NCBI GenBank assembly: GCA_965119685.1
Contig: OZ221971.1
Span: 682,001-746,000 of the forward strand
Direction: 5' to 3'
DNA: 64,000 bases
Source: Merdibacter sp965119685
GTDB taxonomy: Bacteria > Bacillota_I > Bacilli_A > Erysipelotrichales > Erysipelotrichaceae
Part shown: positions 8,350-18,828 of the stretch, in pieces
Layout: each line of letters opens with the position of its first letter
Position numbering within the stretch: position 1 is the first letter of the stretch
Notes under the pieces: generated by a model
The model's database searches: none
Told to the model about the DNA's origin: nothing
Seen by the model: only the letters and a program-made list of their open reading frames with translations
Position numbers and translations under genes: made by a program

Positions 8350-8378
8350 TTGAAAACAATAAAAAAATAGTCTATAAT
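8350..8378 (+). promoter_or_regulatory. sigma-A promoter of the arg operon
   Basis: TTGAAA (8350-8355), a 17-bp spacer and TATAAT (8373-8378), placed just upstream of the T-box leader. Confidence 0.85.
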
Positions 8379-8384
8379 GCTTCC

Positions 8385-8609
8385 AAAGCAGAGAAGAGAA
8401 GGAGTACGGATTTCTTTCCTTTACAGAGAGCGGGCGGCTGGTGAAAGTCCGTAGGGGAGCATTCGGAACGTGTCTTGGAGCTTTGCTGTCGAAATGAAGA
8501 TGAGGCAGTCAACGTGGTTCGCGTTAAGAACGAGGTGTCATCCATCATCGGGATGGATGGAAGTAAGGTGGTACCGCGCATGTCGTCCTTTGGTGGGACG
8601 GCTTTTTTT
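8385..8609 (+). promoter_or_regulatory. T-box leader, arginine specifier (CGU)
   Basis: Stem I elements are visible: GGAGTACG, then AGAGAGCGGGCGGCTGGTGA (AGAGA and GGUGA motifs), then GGAA-CGT-GTCTTGGAGC. Aligned to the usual GAA-codon-A/G layout, CGT (8469-8471) is the specifier, an arginine codon that fits the operon. The T-box AAGTAAGGTGGTACCGCG is at 8561-8578. The terminator pairs GTCGTCC (8582-8588) with GGGACGGC (8595-8602), followed by seven Ts. Uncharged tRNA-Arg should stabilise the antiterminator and switch on the seven arg genes. Confidence 0.93.
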
Positions 8610-8627
8610 ATGAAGGAGGAACAGATG

Positions 8628-9863
8628 ATGAAAAAAACCTACAACAAGATCGTATTGGCGTATTCCGGAGGTCTGGATACTTCGGTGCTCATTCCGTGGC
8701 TGAAAGAGAACTACCATTGCGAGGTCATCGCCGTCAGCGGAAATGTCGGACAGGGAAGCGAGCTGGAGGGCTTAGAGGAGAAGGCTTTGAAAACCGGCGC
8801 CTCCAAGCTGTATATCGAGGATTTGATCGATGAGTTTGTCAATGATTACATCATTCCGACGATGCAGGCAGGCGCCGCTTATGAGGGGTATCTGCTGGGA
8901 ACGAGCTTTGCCCGTCCTCTCATCGCCAAGCGAATCGTCGAGATCGCGAAAAAAGAGGGTGCGGATGCCATCTGCCATGGCTGTACCGGCAAGGGGAACG
9001 ATCAGGTGCGCTTCGAGCTGGCTATTCAGGCGTTTGCTCCGGAAATCGACATCATCGCTCCATGGCGTTTTTGGGAGTTGAATTCCCGCGAAAAGGAGAT
9101 CGCCTATGCCAAGGCACATGACATTCCGCTCAAAATCACGGCCGAGACGAATTACTCCAAGGATAAAAACCTTTGGCACCTCTCGCATGAGGGCTTAGAT
9201 CTGGAAGATCCGGCCAATGAAGCACCGCTGGAAAGAGAAGGCTTTTTGGAGCTTGGCGTATCGCCGATGCAGGCGCCGGATACCCCGACCAATGTGACGA
9301 TTCACTTTGAAAAGGGTGTGCCGACGATGGTGGACGGCGTGGCGATGAACTGTACGCAGGTGATCGAAAAGCTCAACGAGATCGGCGGCGCCAACGGCTG
9401 CGGCATCTTGGATCTCGTAGAGAACCGCTTGGTCGGCATGAAATCGAGAGGCGTCTATGAGACGCCGGGAGGTACGGTGCTCTACAAGGCGCATGAAAAG
9501 CTGGAGGAGATCACCCTTGATAAGGAGACGCAGCATTACAAGGCACAGCTGGCGCTGAAATTTGCCGATCTCGTCTATAACGGACAGTGGTACACGCCGC
9601 TGCGCAAGGCGATGAGCGCCTTTGTCAAGAGCACGCAGGAGACGGTCAGCGGCGATGTGACGCTCAAGCTGTACAAGGGCAACATCCTGCCGGTTTCCGT
9701 TACTTCACCATTCTCCCTGTATTCGGCAGGGATGGCGACCTTTGACGAGGATGACTGCTACGATCAGTCCGATTCGGCCGGTTTCATCCATCTGTATGGT
9801 CTGCCTCTCAAGGTGCGTGCCATCAAGGCGAAGGAAGCGGCGGATATGCCGGGAGTGGAGTAA
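8628..9863 (+). CDS. argG: argininosuccinate synthase
   Basis: A 411-aa enzyme that condenses citrulline and aspartate with ATP. The N-terminal P-loop-like AYSGGLDTSV is intact, and the length is normal. The reading frame is open back through the T-box, so the start was set by the ribosome site AAGGAGGA (8613-8620): ATG at 8628, or 8625 one codon earlier. It is the first gene of the operon, directly downstream of the T-box terminator, and sits 2 bp before argH. Confidence 0.97.
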   Translation: MKKTYNKIVLAYSGGLDTSVLIPWLKENYHCEVIAVSGNVGQGSELEGLEEKALKTGASKLYIEDLIDEFVNDYIIPTMQAGAAYEGYLLGTSFARPLIAKRIVEIAKKEGADAICHGCTGKGNDQVRFELAIQAFAPEIDIIAPWRFWELNSREKEIAYAKAHDIPLKITAETNYSKDKNLWHLSHEGLDLEDPANEAPLEREGFLELGVSPMQAPDTPTNVTIHFEKGVPTMVDGVAMNCTQVIEKLNEIGGANGCGILDLVENRLVGMKSRGVYETPGGTVLYKAHEKLEEITLDKETQHYKAQLALKFADLVYNGQWYTPLRKAMSAFVKSTQETVSGDVTLKLYKGNILPVSVTSPFSLYSAGMATFDEDDCYDQSDSAGFIHLYGLPLKVRAIKAKEAADMPGVE

Positions 9864-9865
9864 TC

Positions 9866-11251
9866 ATGGCGAAGCTGTGGAGCGGCCGGTTTGCCAAAGA
9901 GACAGCCGCGGTGCTGGATGTGCTCAACGCCTCCCTGCCCTTTGACTGCCGTCTGTATCGGCAGGACATCACCGGTTCGATCGCACATGCGCGCATGCTG
10001 GCAAAGCAAGGCATCATCTCCAAAGCAGACGGAGAGGCGATCGTCGATGGGTTAACGGCAATTTTAGAAGATATTGCCGAGGGGCGTTTGCCGATGCAGG
10101 GAGCGGAGGACATTCACAGCTTTGTGGAACAGGAGCTGACCGCGCGCATCGGGGATGCGGGAAAGCGGCTGCATACGGCCCGCTCGCGCAACGATCAGGT
10201 TGCGTTAGACATGCGCATGTATGTCAAAGAGGAGATCGCCAATATCCGTGAGGAACTCAGCGCGCTGATAGCGGTCATCTGCCGGCAGGCACAGGCGCAT
10301 CTCACCACCGTCATGCCGGGCTATACGCATTTGCAGCGGGCACAGCCGGTGACGTTGGCTCACGTCTGGATGGCTTATGGCAATATGCTCAAGCGCGACT
10401 GCATCCGTCTTGACAACACCCTCGCCTTGATGGACGAGATGCCCCTTGGCAGCGGGGCGCTCGCCTCGACGACTTATCCGATCGACCGTCAGTATGTCTG
10501 TGACCAGCTGGGATTTGCGAAAATCACCGACAATTCGATGGATGGGGTATCGGACCGCGATTATTGCATGCAGCTTGCCGGCGACTGTTCGATTCTCATG
10601 GTACACCTTTCACGGATCTGCGAGGAGATCATCCTGTGGTGCACATGGGAATATCGCTTTGCGGAGCTGGACGATGCGTTTTCCACCGGCTCCAGCATTA
10701 TGCCTCAAAAGAAAAATCCGGACATCTGCGAGCTCATCCGCGGCAAGAGCGGGCGTGTCTTTGGCGATTTGACGACATTGCTGAGCATGCAGAAGGGACT
10801 GAGTCTCGCATATAATAAGGATATGCAGGAAGATAAAGAAGCGCTCTTTGATGTGATCGACACCGTGAAGCACAGCTTGCAGGCGCTGACTCCGCTGATC
10901 GATACGATGAAGTTCCATGAGGAAAATATGAAGCAGGCGGCGCTGGGCGGCTATATCAACGCAACGGACTGTGCGGATTACCTCACCAAGAAGGACGTGC
11001 CTTTCCGCGATGCCTACCGTACGATCGGCGAGCTGGTTGCCTGGTGCATCGAGCATTCCTGTGCGCTCAACGATGTTTCACTCGATCGTCTCCAGCAGTT
11101 TCATCCGCTTTTTGAAGAGGATGTCTATCAAGCGATCGATTTGCAGACCTGTGTGCGGGAGCGCAAGGTGCCCGGAGGACCGGCGCCCGCTGCGGTGCAG
11201 GCGCAGATTGACGCGCTGCGAAAGTTTCTCGCAAAGGAGCCAAACGCATGA
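9866..11251 (+). CDS. argH: argininosuccinate lyase
   Basis: A 461-aa enzyme of the fumarase/aspartase superfamily that splits argininosuccinate into arginine and fumarate. The family signature GSSIMPQKKNPD is present, with its mobile-loop serine, and HTARSRNDQV is conserved near the N-terminus. It starts 2 bp after argG and overlaps argC by 4 bp, so the genes are translationally coupled. Confidence 0.97.
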   Translation: MAKLWSGRFAKETAAVLDVLNASLPFDCRLYRQDITGSIAHARMLAKQGIISKADGEAIVDGLTAILEDIAEGRLPMQGAEDIHSFVEQELTARIGDAGKRLHTARSRNDQVALDMRMYVKEEIANIREELSALIAVICRQAQAHLTTVMPGYTHLQRAQPVTLAHVWMAYGNMLKRDCIRLDNTLALMDEMPLGSGALASTTYPIDRQYVCDQLGFAKITDNSMDGVSDRDYCMQLAGDCSILMVHLSRICEEIILWCTWEYRFAELDDAFSTGSSIMPQKKNPDICELIRGKSGRVFGDLTTLLSMQKGLSLAYNKDMQEDKEALFDVIDTVKHSLQALTPLIDTMKFHEENMKQAALGGYINATDCADYLTKKDVPFRDAYRTIGELVAWCIEHSCALNDVSLDRLQQFHPLFEEDVYQAIDLQTCVRERKVPGGPAPAAVQAQIDALRKFLAKEPNA

Positions 11252-12180
11252 AACCGCGCGTATATATCGACGGACAGGCGGGGACGACCGGATTGCAGAT
11301 CTTTCAGCGCCTCTCCAAGCGCACCGATATTGAGCTTTTAGCGATTGCACAGGATCAACGCCATGAGGAGAAAGAGCGAAAGAGGCTGATGAATGCGGCA
11401 GATTTGGTGTTTTTGTGTCTGCCGGATGCGGCGGCCATAGCGGCGATAGATATGATCGACAATCCTCACACCAAGGTGATCGACGCTTCTACGGCGCATC
11501 GCTGTGACGACGCATGGGCCTACGGCTTCATCGAGCTGGGAGAACCCTTTGCCAAGGGTGTGCGCCAAAGCTTGCGCATCGCCAATCCGGGCTGTCATGC
11601 GAGCGGCTTTATCGCGATCGTCTACCCGCTGATTCAGCAGGGAATTTTAAAGGTCAGCGATACGATCAGCGCCTTTTCGCTGACCGGCTATTCCGGCGGT
11701 GGCAAACGCATGATCGCCGACTATGAGGGGAATGCTGATCGCGCACTGCAAGCGCCGCAGCTCTATGGCTTACAGCTTCGTCACAAGCATCTGCCGGAGA
11801 TGAAAAAAATCTGCTCTCTGAGCAAGGACCCGCTGTTTTGCCCGATCGTCGACGATTATTACTGTGGGATGGCGACAAGCATCCTGTTAGAACAGAATGT
11901 GCGTGAAGTGCATACGGCGCTGGCCGATTTCTACAAGGATAAAAAAGGGCTCGTACATGTGGCGCCGCTAGGGCATGAGGGCAATATCAGCGCCAATGCG
12001 TATGCCGGATGGGACGACCTTGTGCTGATCGTCTGCGGAAGAGAAGAACAGACGATTGTTACCGCGCTGTTTGACAATCTGGGCAAGGGCGCCTGCGGTG
12101 CGGCGATACAAAATATGAACATCGCACTCGGTTTGGATGCGATGGCAGGACTGCGAACAGAAAGTGGGGAATGGAAATGA
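11248..12180 (+). CDS. argC: N-acetyl-gamma-glutamyl-phosphate reductase, short type
   Basis: A 310-aa NADPH-dependent reductase for the third step of ornithine synthesis. Cys116 in ANPGCHASG is the active-site cysteine, and GQAGTTG near the N-terminus is the nucleotide-binding loop. At 310 residues it belongs to the shorter ArgC class rather than the 340-350-aa Bacillus type. The ATG overlaps the argH stop, and the next gene starts inside its last codons. Confidence 0.96.
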   Translation: MKPRVYIDGQAGTTGLQIFQRLSKRTDIELLAIAQDQRHEEKERKRLMNAADLVFLCLPDAAAIAAIDMIDNPHTKVIDASTAHRCDDAWAYGFIELGEPFAKGVRQSLRIANPGCHASGFIAIVYPLIQQGILKVSDTISAFSLTGYSGGGKRMIADYEGNADRALQAPQLYGLQLRHKHLPEMKKICSLSKDPLFCPIVDDYYCGMATSILLEQNVREVHTALADFYKDKKGLVHVAPLGHEGNISANAYAGWDDLVLIVCGREEQTIVTALFDNLGKGACGAAIQNMNIALGLDAMAGLRTESGEWK

Positions 12181-13385
12181 AGGAGATCACAGGCGGCGTC
12201 TGTGCGGCAAAGGGCTTTGCGACCGGGGCCGTACACAGCGGTATCCGCAAGGCGCGCACCAAGGAGGATTTGGCGCTGATCGTCTCACAGGTGCCGTGTC
12301 AGTGTGCGGCGGTCTATACGCGCAATCAGGTAAAAGCGGACCCGCTGCGCGTGACAAGGGAGCATCTCAGGAATCATCAGGCGCAGGCGATCATCGTCAA
12401 TTCGGGCAATGCCAACGCCTGTGCGCCCAACGGATATGCGCATGCCAAGCGGCAAAGCGCGGCGGCGGCAGCGTATTTGAACATCGATGAGCAGGATGTG
12501 CTGGTGGCGTCGACCGGCGTCATCGGGGTAGAGCTGCCCATCGAGCGCATCGAGGCGTCGGTGAGTGCCATCGAGCTCTCGCAAGAGAACGATACCCAGT
12601 GCGCAAAGGCGATTCTCACGACCGACACCAAAGAGAAGATGGCGGCGGTGACCTTTTCGATCGGCGATACGACATGCACGCTGGGAGGCATTGCCAAAGG
12701 CTCCGGCATGATTCATCCCAACATGGGAACGATGCTCGCCTTTTTGACGAGTGACTGCGCCATCGACGGGGAGTTATTGCAAAAGCTGCTCGTACGCCAG
12801 ACACAGGTAACCTTTAACCGTGTGTGCGTCGACGGTGATACCTCGACCAACGATATGTGTATCGTGATGGCAAACGGCTTGGCGGGCAATCCGCCGCTAG
12901 TAAATGAGGATGCGCATAGCGCCTGCTTTGAAGAAGCGCTGCATGCGGTGATGGAGGCGCTGGCGAAGATGATCGCCGCTGACGGGGAAGGCGCGACACA
13001 TCTGCTGAGCTGTACGATAAAGCATGCGGCGGATGAAAAGAGCGCGGAGACGCTAGCGATGTCCGTATGCTCCTCCTCGCTGGTGAAAGCGGCGATGTTT
13101 GGTGCGGATGCCAACTGGGGGCGTGTGCTCTGTGCGATGGGTTATGCCGACGCCAGCTTTGATCCAAGCAAGGTCAGCGTGTATTTCGCTTCCGCTGTCG
13201 GAGAACTGCTGGTTTGCGAGCAGGGCAGGGGCGTGGCGTTTGATGAAGATCGGGCAAAGGAGATTCTGTTGCAGGCGGATGTGGAGATCATCGCCGACCT
13301 CCATCAGGGAGAGGCACAAGCGACCTGCTGGGGCTGTGATCTGACCTATGACTATGTGAAGATTAACGGAGATTATCGGACATGA
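12171..13385 (+). CDS. argJ: glutamate N-acetyltransferase / amino-acid acetyltransferase
   Basis: A 404-aa self-cleaving ArgJ that recycles the acetyl group from N-acetylornithine to glutamate. The autoprocessing motif is KGSGMIHPNMGTMLAF, with the nucleophile Thr187 of the beta chain (GTML, where ATML is usual). With a cyclic ArgJ pathway no argA or argE is required, and none is seen here. An alternative ATG lies two codons later at 12177. It overlaps argC by 10 bp and argB by 4 bp. Confidence 0.97.
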   Translation: MEMKEITGGVCAAKGFATGAVHSGIRKARTKEDLALIVSQVPCQCAAVYTRNQVKADPLRVTREHLRNHQAQAIIVNSGNANACAPNGYAHAKRQSAAAAAYLNIDEQDVLVASTGVIGVELPIERIEASVSAIELSQENDTQCAKAILTTDTKEKMAAVTFSIGDTTCTLGGIAKGSGMIHPNMGTMLAFLTSDCAIDGELLQKLLVRQTQVTFNRVCVDGDTSTNDMCIVMANGLAGNPPLVNEDAHSACFEEALHAVMEALAKMIAADGEGATHLLSCTIKHAADEKSAETLAMSVCSSSLVKAAMFGADANWGRVLCAMGYADASFDPSKVSVYFASAVGELLVCEQGRGVAFDEDRAKEILLQADVEIIADLHQGEAQATCWGCDLTYDYVKINGDYRT

Positions 13386-14239
13386 AGCAGATCGACGCAA
13401 AAATAAAAGCGCAGATCCTCGTCGAAGCGCTGCCGTATATTCAGCAATATGTCGGCAAGATCATCGTCATCAAATACGGCGGCAACGCGATGATCAACGA
13501 GGAGCTCAAGGAGGCCGTCATCAAGGATGTAGTGCTGCTGAATCTGATCGGCGTGCGCGTGGTACTGGTGCACGGCGGCGGGCCGGAGATCAGCGAGATG
13601 CTCGAAAAGGTGGGCAAAGAGAGCGTATTCTTAAACGGCTTACGCTGTACGGATGATGAGACGATGGACATCGTGCAGATGGTGCTCTGCGGAAAGGTCA
13701 ATAAAAATCTCGTTACCATGCTGCAAAAAGCCGGCGGCCGCGGCATCGGCTTGGCGGGCGTGGACGGCAATCTGTTTCAGGCGTCGCGCCGCGATGAGTA
13801 CCACGGCAACGTCGGCAACATCGTCAAGGTCAATCCCGGCATTGTCTTGGATGTGCTGGAAAAGGGGTATATCCCCGTCGTCTCCAGCATTGCCGCCGGT
13901 ATGGATCAGGCGATGAATTATAATATCAACGCTGATTTTGCCGCCGAAAAGCTGGCGATCGCCCTGCATGCGAAAAAATTCATCCTGCTCACCGACGTCA
14001 AGGGCGTCATGCAGGACTTTGCCGATCCTGATTCGCTCCTCCGCGAAATCAAGGTATCGCAGGTGCCTAAGCTGATGAAGGAAGGCGTCATTTCCGGCGG
14101 GATGATTCCCAAGGTGCAGTGCTGTGTCGAAGCGATCCGTCAGGGAGTGGAGACGGTCAACATACAAGACGGCCGCATTCCGCACTCCATTTTGATCGAA
14201 TTGCTGAGCAACGAGGGCATCGGCACCGTATTCTATTAG
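13382..14239 (+). CDS. argB: acetylglutamate kinase
   Basis: A 285-aa amino-acid kinase family enzyme that phosphorylates N-acetylglutamate. The N-terminal IVIKYGGNAM and the VLVHGGGPEI motif (phosphate binding) are intact, as is NINADFAAEKLA near residue 185. An N-terminal helix precedes the core, as in arginine-inhibited hexameric ArgB; feedback inhibition is inferred from that. The ATG overlaps the argJ stop. Confidence 0.97.
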   Translation: MKQIDAKIKAQILVEALPYIQQYVGKIIVIKYGGNAMINEELKEAVIKDVVLLNLIGVRVVLVHGGGPEISEMLEKVGKESVFLNGLRCTDDETMDIVQMVLCGKVNKNLVTMLQKAGGRGIGLAGVDGNLFQASRRDEYHGNVGNIVKVNPGIVLDVLEKGYIPVVSSIAAGMDQAMNYNINADFAAEKLAIALHAKKFILLTDVKGVMQDFADPDSLLREIKVSQVPKLMKEGVISGGMIPKVQCCVEAIRQGVETVNIQDGRIPHSILIELLSNEGIGTVFY

Positions 14240-14257
14240 AGAGGGGAGGCAGATTTC

Positions 14258-15435
<1,178 letters not shown>

Positions 15436-15439
<4 letters not shown>

Positions 15440-16347
15440 AACATTTATTGAAGATGCTGGATCTCTCCAAGGCGGAGATCATCTCCATTCTGGACTTGGC
15501 GGATCAGCTGAAATATGAGAAGAAGCATGGGATTCCCCATCGGCTGCTGGAAGGGAAATCCATCGGTTTGATCTTCCAGAAATCAAGCACCCGCACACGC
15601 GTGTCCTTTGAGACCGGCGCTTATCAGCTGGGAATGCAGTCGCTGTTTCTTTCCAGCCGCGATCTGCAAATCGGCAGAGGAGAACCGATTCAGGATACCG
15701 CCAGAGTGCTGTCGCGCTATCTGGACTGCATCATGATCCGCACCTTTGCGCAGCAGGAGGTTGAAGATCTGGCCGCATACGGCTCTGTGCCGATCATCAA
15801 CGGCCTGACTGATTTCAGCCACCCTTGTCAGGTACTGGCGGATCTGATGACGATCCGTGAGAAATACAGCGTGCTGGAAGGGCTGAAGATGTGCTATATC
15901 GGCGATGGCGACAACATGGCAAACTCCCTGATCGTCGGTGGTCTGAAGACGGGCATGCAGGTGAGTGTCGCGACGCCCAAGGGCTATGAGCCTGATGACA
16001 GCGTCATGGCATTCGCCAAGGAGTACGACGGCTTTTTGTACACCGATGATCCAAAAGAGGCGATCGCTGATGCGGACGTCGTGATTACCGATACGTGGGC
16101 GAGCATGGGTGTGGAAAGCGAAAAGGAGATTCGCCAAAAAGCCTTTGCCGGCTATCAGGTCAACGATGCGCTGATGCAGTATGCGAAGGGCAATGCGATG
16201 GTGCAGCACTGTCTGCCGGCCTATCGGGGGCAGGAGATCACCGAGGAGGTCTTTGAGGCGCATGCCGACGAAATCTTTGAGGAAGCCGAAAACCGGCTGC
16301 ATGCGCAGAAGGCGGTCATGGTAAAGCTGCTGCGGGACGCAGAATAA
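15436..16347 (+). CDS. argF: ornithine carbamoyltransferase
   Basis: A 303-aa catabolic/anabolic-type OTC; context makes it anabolic. The carbamoyl-phosphate motif SSTRTRVSFE and the ornithine motif HCLPAYRG are present. It makes citrulline, which ArgG and ArgH convert to arginine, so the operon encodes the whole route from glutamate. No carbamoyl-phosphate synthetase gene is adjacent; that substrate must come from elsewhere. A long terminator follows within 5 bp. Confidence 0.96.
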
Positions 16348-16350
16348 TAA

Positions 16351-16441
16351 AAAAAGCGGCGTGTGCCATTCGTTTCACGGCGGCCATCGACGATGAAGAT
16401 CGGGACTGCCATACAAACGAGCGGTGTGCAGCCGCTTTTTT
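16351..16441 (+). terminator. arg operon terminator with long structured loop
   Basis: AAAAAGCGGC (16351-16360) pairs with GCCGCTTTTTT (16431-16441). The roughly 70-nt interior can fold further (CGTTT with AAACG). It ends directly at the repeat element that begins with TTTTTCGTATA. Confidence 0.8.
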
Positions 16442-16590
16442 CGTATAGGAAAACCAGAGATGAAATGGATACCAAAGAATGATGAGAAAGGCGATTGGCA
16501 GTCCAATGATCTCTGGTCTTTTTTTGAAAGCATACAGAAGTGAGACCTTTCAAAAAGTAAGGATGACGTTTTTTGGTTGTTGTCACTGCC
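16436..16590. repeat. interspersed intergenic repeat, copy A
   Basis: About 150 bp related to 40143-40290. Shared blocks are TTTTTCGTATA, GAAAACCA, GGATACCAA, GCATACAGAAG and AAAGTAAGGATG, in the same order and spacing. In this copy ACCAGAGAT (about 16452-16460) pairs with ATCTCTGGT (about 16508-16517). It lies immediately after the arg terminator. No ORF is shared by the two copies. Confidence 0.75.
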
Positions 16591-16654
16591 GCCTATGACC
16601 ACCTCAGGCAGCGCAGGGGCGCGCAAACGGCAAAAACGTGATAGCGGCAGGGAA

Positions 16655-16741
16655 CACACCGCAGTTGCAGCGCATCGTCAAACGATCATCAAAACTGCAT
16701 CGTTTGATGCGTGAGAGGATCTTACGTTTTGCTGCGGTGTG
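16655..16741. repeat. nested imperfect inverted repeat
   Basis: CACACCGCAG (16655-16664) pairs with CTGCGGTGTG (16732-16741), a perfect 10-bp outer stem. Inside, TCAAACGAT (16678-16686) pairs perfectly with ATCGTTTGA (16699-16707), extended by CGCA/TGCG. The element lies in the convergent gap between argF and the AIM24-like gene and lacks a T-run of terminator type on either side. Confidence 0.7.
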
Positions 16742-16764
16742 ACTGACCTTCTTTTCCGTATTCT

Positions 16765-17463
16765 TTAATTAGAGCCGCTTGGCAAGAACGGACGCACCGC
16801 ATCTGCCATATTGTGGATGTTGCGGGTCTGAATATAAACCTTGCCTTCGCCTCTGAACTCGTTGACTAAGCCTTCGCCCGAGGTAAAGCCAAACGTACCC
16901 GAAGCGACGCGGATGTCGTAGTCTAAAGCGGCGTCCCATGCGACGACGTGCTCGTTATCGATCGTCAGCGGCGTGTCCGCCGTGACATGCATCTCTAAAA
17001 TGTCGCCGAAGCTGGCGATGAGCACATCGCCCTCTCCCTGTGTTTCCATCACAAACAATCCGCCGGTACCGCCAAAGATCGCCTTGCCAAGCTCCTGCCG
17101 CTTCATGACATACTGCACGGACTGATCGCATGCCAAGAAAGCGCCGGTGTTGAGACGGTATTGACGATTGCCGCCGACAGGAAGACAGACGATCTTGCCC
17201 GGGATTGCCGGGGCGATACCCAACAGCCCTCGATCGCTCGTGCCGCTCGCTTCCGTGATAAACATCGCCTCGCCGCTGGTCAGCGAACGCCCGATCGCGC
17301 TGAACATGCCGCCGATGCCTTTTTTGTTCGCGTTCATCTTTCCGGCCAATTCCACATTGGAAAGATATGCCATACATCCCCGTTCAATGCGCACCGTCTC
17401 TCCTTGCCGCAGTTCGATCTGAATAAGCGGACAGTCGTTGTCTCCCATGATTTGATATTTCAT
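16765..17463 (-). CDS. AIM24/TIGR00266-family protein
   Basis: A 232-aa beta-rich protein of the AIM24/TIGR00266 family, many of whose members have unknown roles. The conserved pattern of glycine-rich strands is visible (KGIGGMFSAIGRSLTSGEAMF; LPVGGNRQYRLNTGAFLACD; GTGGLFVMETQGEGDVLI). There is no signal peptide or membrane segment. The ATG at 17463 was chosen because GGAGG lies 6 bp upstream; the frame continues 7 codons further. The gene stands alone, convergent with argF. Confidence 0.85.
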   Translation of the reverse strand: MKYQIMGDNDCPLIQIELRQGETVRIERGCMAYLSNVELAGKMNANKKGIGGMFSAIGRSLTSGEAMFITEASGTSDRGLLGIAPAIPGKIVCLPVGGNRQYRLNTGAFLACDQSVQYVMKRQELGKAIFGGTGGLFVMETQGEGDVLIASFGDILEMHVTADTPLTIDNEHVVAWDAALDYDIRVASGTFGFTSGEGLVNEFRGEGKVYIQTRNIHNMADAVRPFLPSGSN

Positions 17464-17739
17464 TTGCATCCTCCATTCTCTCACTTGCAGTGAGTCCCTG
17501 TCTGGCAGAAAGGCGATCGGCTATCAGCGGGATTTTGTTCCGCTTGCTCACCTAATAGCCTTCCACCCCTTTGCCTCTATCATAACAGAAAAACGATGCG
17601 CGCGCCACTGTGCTGTCTGTGTAAAATGAGCGCTATTTGATGAGTGAGGTCATCGATCAAAAAGAGGGGAGCTGTAACGTGGGTCTGCGATCGACCTTTG
17701 TCCGATATAAAGGCAGAAAAGCGCGTGATAGAGAGAGCG

Positions 17740-18828
17740 TCAGAGCGTCTTGCTGATGCGGATCCATGCGTTGAGGCCGCTCATCAGGATGCGCTCATCG
17801 AAATCAAAGCGATCGCTGTGTAAAGGAATGTCACTTCCACTGCCCAGCAACAAGAAGACGCCGGGGATTTTTTGCAGATACCATGAGAAGTCCTCGCTGG
17901 TTAGCTGCGGTTTCTCTAAGAGCGTCATCTCGGGGAAAAGCGCGCAAAGCTCTGTGATGAGATCGGGATCGTTGTACAGTATGGGATACCCTTCGCTGTA
18001 GGTAAAGGAGAAGCGTGCGGGCGCAAGGGCAGCGGCGATGGTGGATAACTGTCTGCGCAGATATTGATAGGTGCTCTCATCGCAGGCGCGCAAGGTTCCC
18101 TCTAATCGTGCATGATCGCTGACGATGTTGCGGGCACTCCCCGCGTGCAGGACGTTGAAACGAAGCAGACGCTGCCGGTGACAATCGATTTTGCGCTCCA
18201 TCGCATACAGGTCGCACAGATAGCGGCAGGCACATTCCAGCGCATCCTGACCCTGCTCGTATTTGGCGGTATGCACGCTTTTGCCGTAGATGTCGATATT
18301 GACCTCACTGGAGCGCGCCATCAGCACTTTGCTGCGGCTGGCGATGACGCCGGCAGGCAATCCGGGCCATAGGTGCATCCCATAGATGCGCTTCACATGG
18401 TAGCGTTCCAACAGTCCGCTCTCACACAGCAGCCGCGCCCCGCCGGGACTCTCTTCTCCCGGCTGAAAGATACACAGTATATTGTGCTTCAGCGTGTGCA
18501 GATACTGCGGCAGACAGTGTGCGAATCCCAGCAGCATCGCCATGTGGGCGTCGTGACCGCAGGCATGCATGCGGCCGGGATGCTGACTGCGGTAAGGAAC
18601 ATCGTTTTGTTCTTCGATCGGCAATGCGTCCATGTCGCTGCGAAAGGCGATGGTGGCAGACGCTTGGTTGTCGAAGTAGGCGATGACACTGCTTTCGATG
18701 GGAGAGGAAAGCTGACAGGGAAGCGTACGCAGATGACGCAGCAGAAAGTCTTTTGTTTGCGGCAGATGCAGTTCTAATTCCGGTATCTGATGCAGCTGCC
18801 GGCGAAACGATTGAAGCTGAGAAAACAT
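17740..18828 (-). CDS. M20 amidohydrolase, probable N-acetyldiaminopimelate deacetylase
   Basis: A 362-aa M20/ArgE-DapE-like metallohydrolase. HACGHDAHM supplies metal ligands and CIFQPGEESPGGA the catalytic glutamate. Related enzymes remove acyl groups from hippurate, indole conjugates or N-acetyl-diaminopimelate. Because dapF and a DapH-type acetyltransferase lie next door on the other strand, the N-acetyl-DAP deacetylase role (the third step of the acetylase branch) is most likely. Two tandem ATGs exist (18831 and 18828); AGGAGG at 18835-18840 favours 18828. The frame extends far upstream without a ribosome site, so the longer form is unlikely. Confidence 0.85.
   Translation of the reverse strand: MFSQLQSFRRQLHQIPELELHLPQTKDFLLRHLRTLPCQLSSPIESSVIAYFDNQASATIAFRSDMDALPIEEQNDVPYRSQHPGRMHACGHDAHMAMLLGFAHCLPQYLHTLKHNILCIFQPGEESPGGARLLCESGLLERYHVKRIYGMHLWPGLPAGVIASRSKVLMARSSEVNIDIYGKSVHTAKYEQGQDALECACRYLCDLYAMERKIDCHRQRLLRFNVLHAGSARNIVSDHARLEGTLRACDESTYQYLRRQLSTIAAALAPARFSFTYSEGYPILYNDPDLITELCALFPEMTLLEKPQLTSEDFSWYLQKIPGVFLLLGSGSDIPLHSDRFDFDERILMSGLNAWIRISKTL

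Noticed and set aside
16436..16590. tRNA or known riboswitch in the intergenic repeat
   Set aside because: No cloverleaf, no CCA-type end and no conserved aptamer core were found; left as a repeat of unknown nature.
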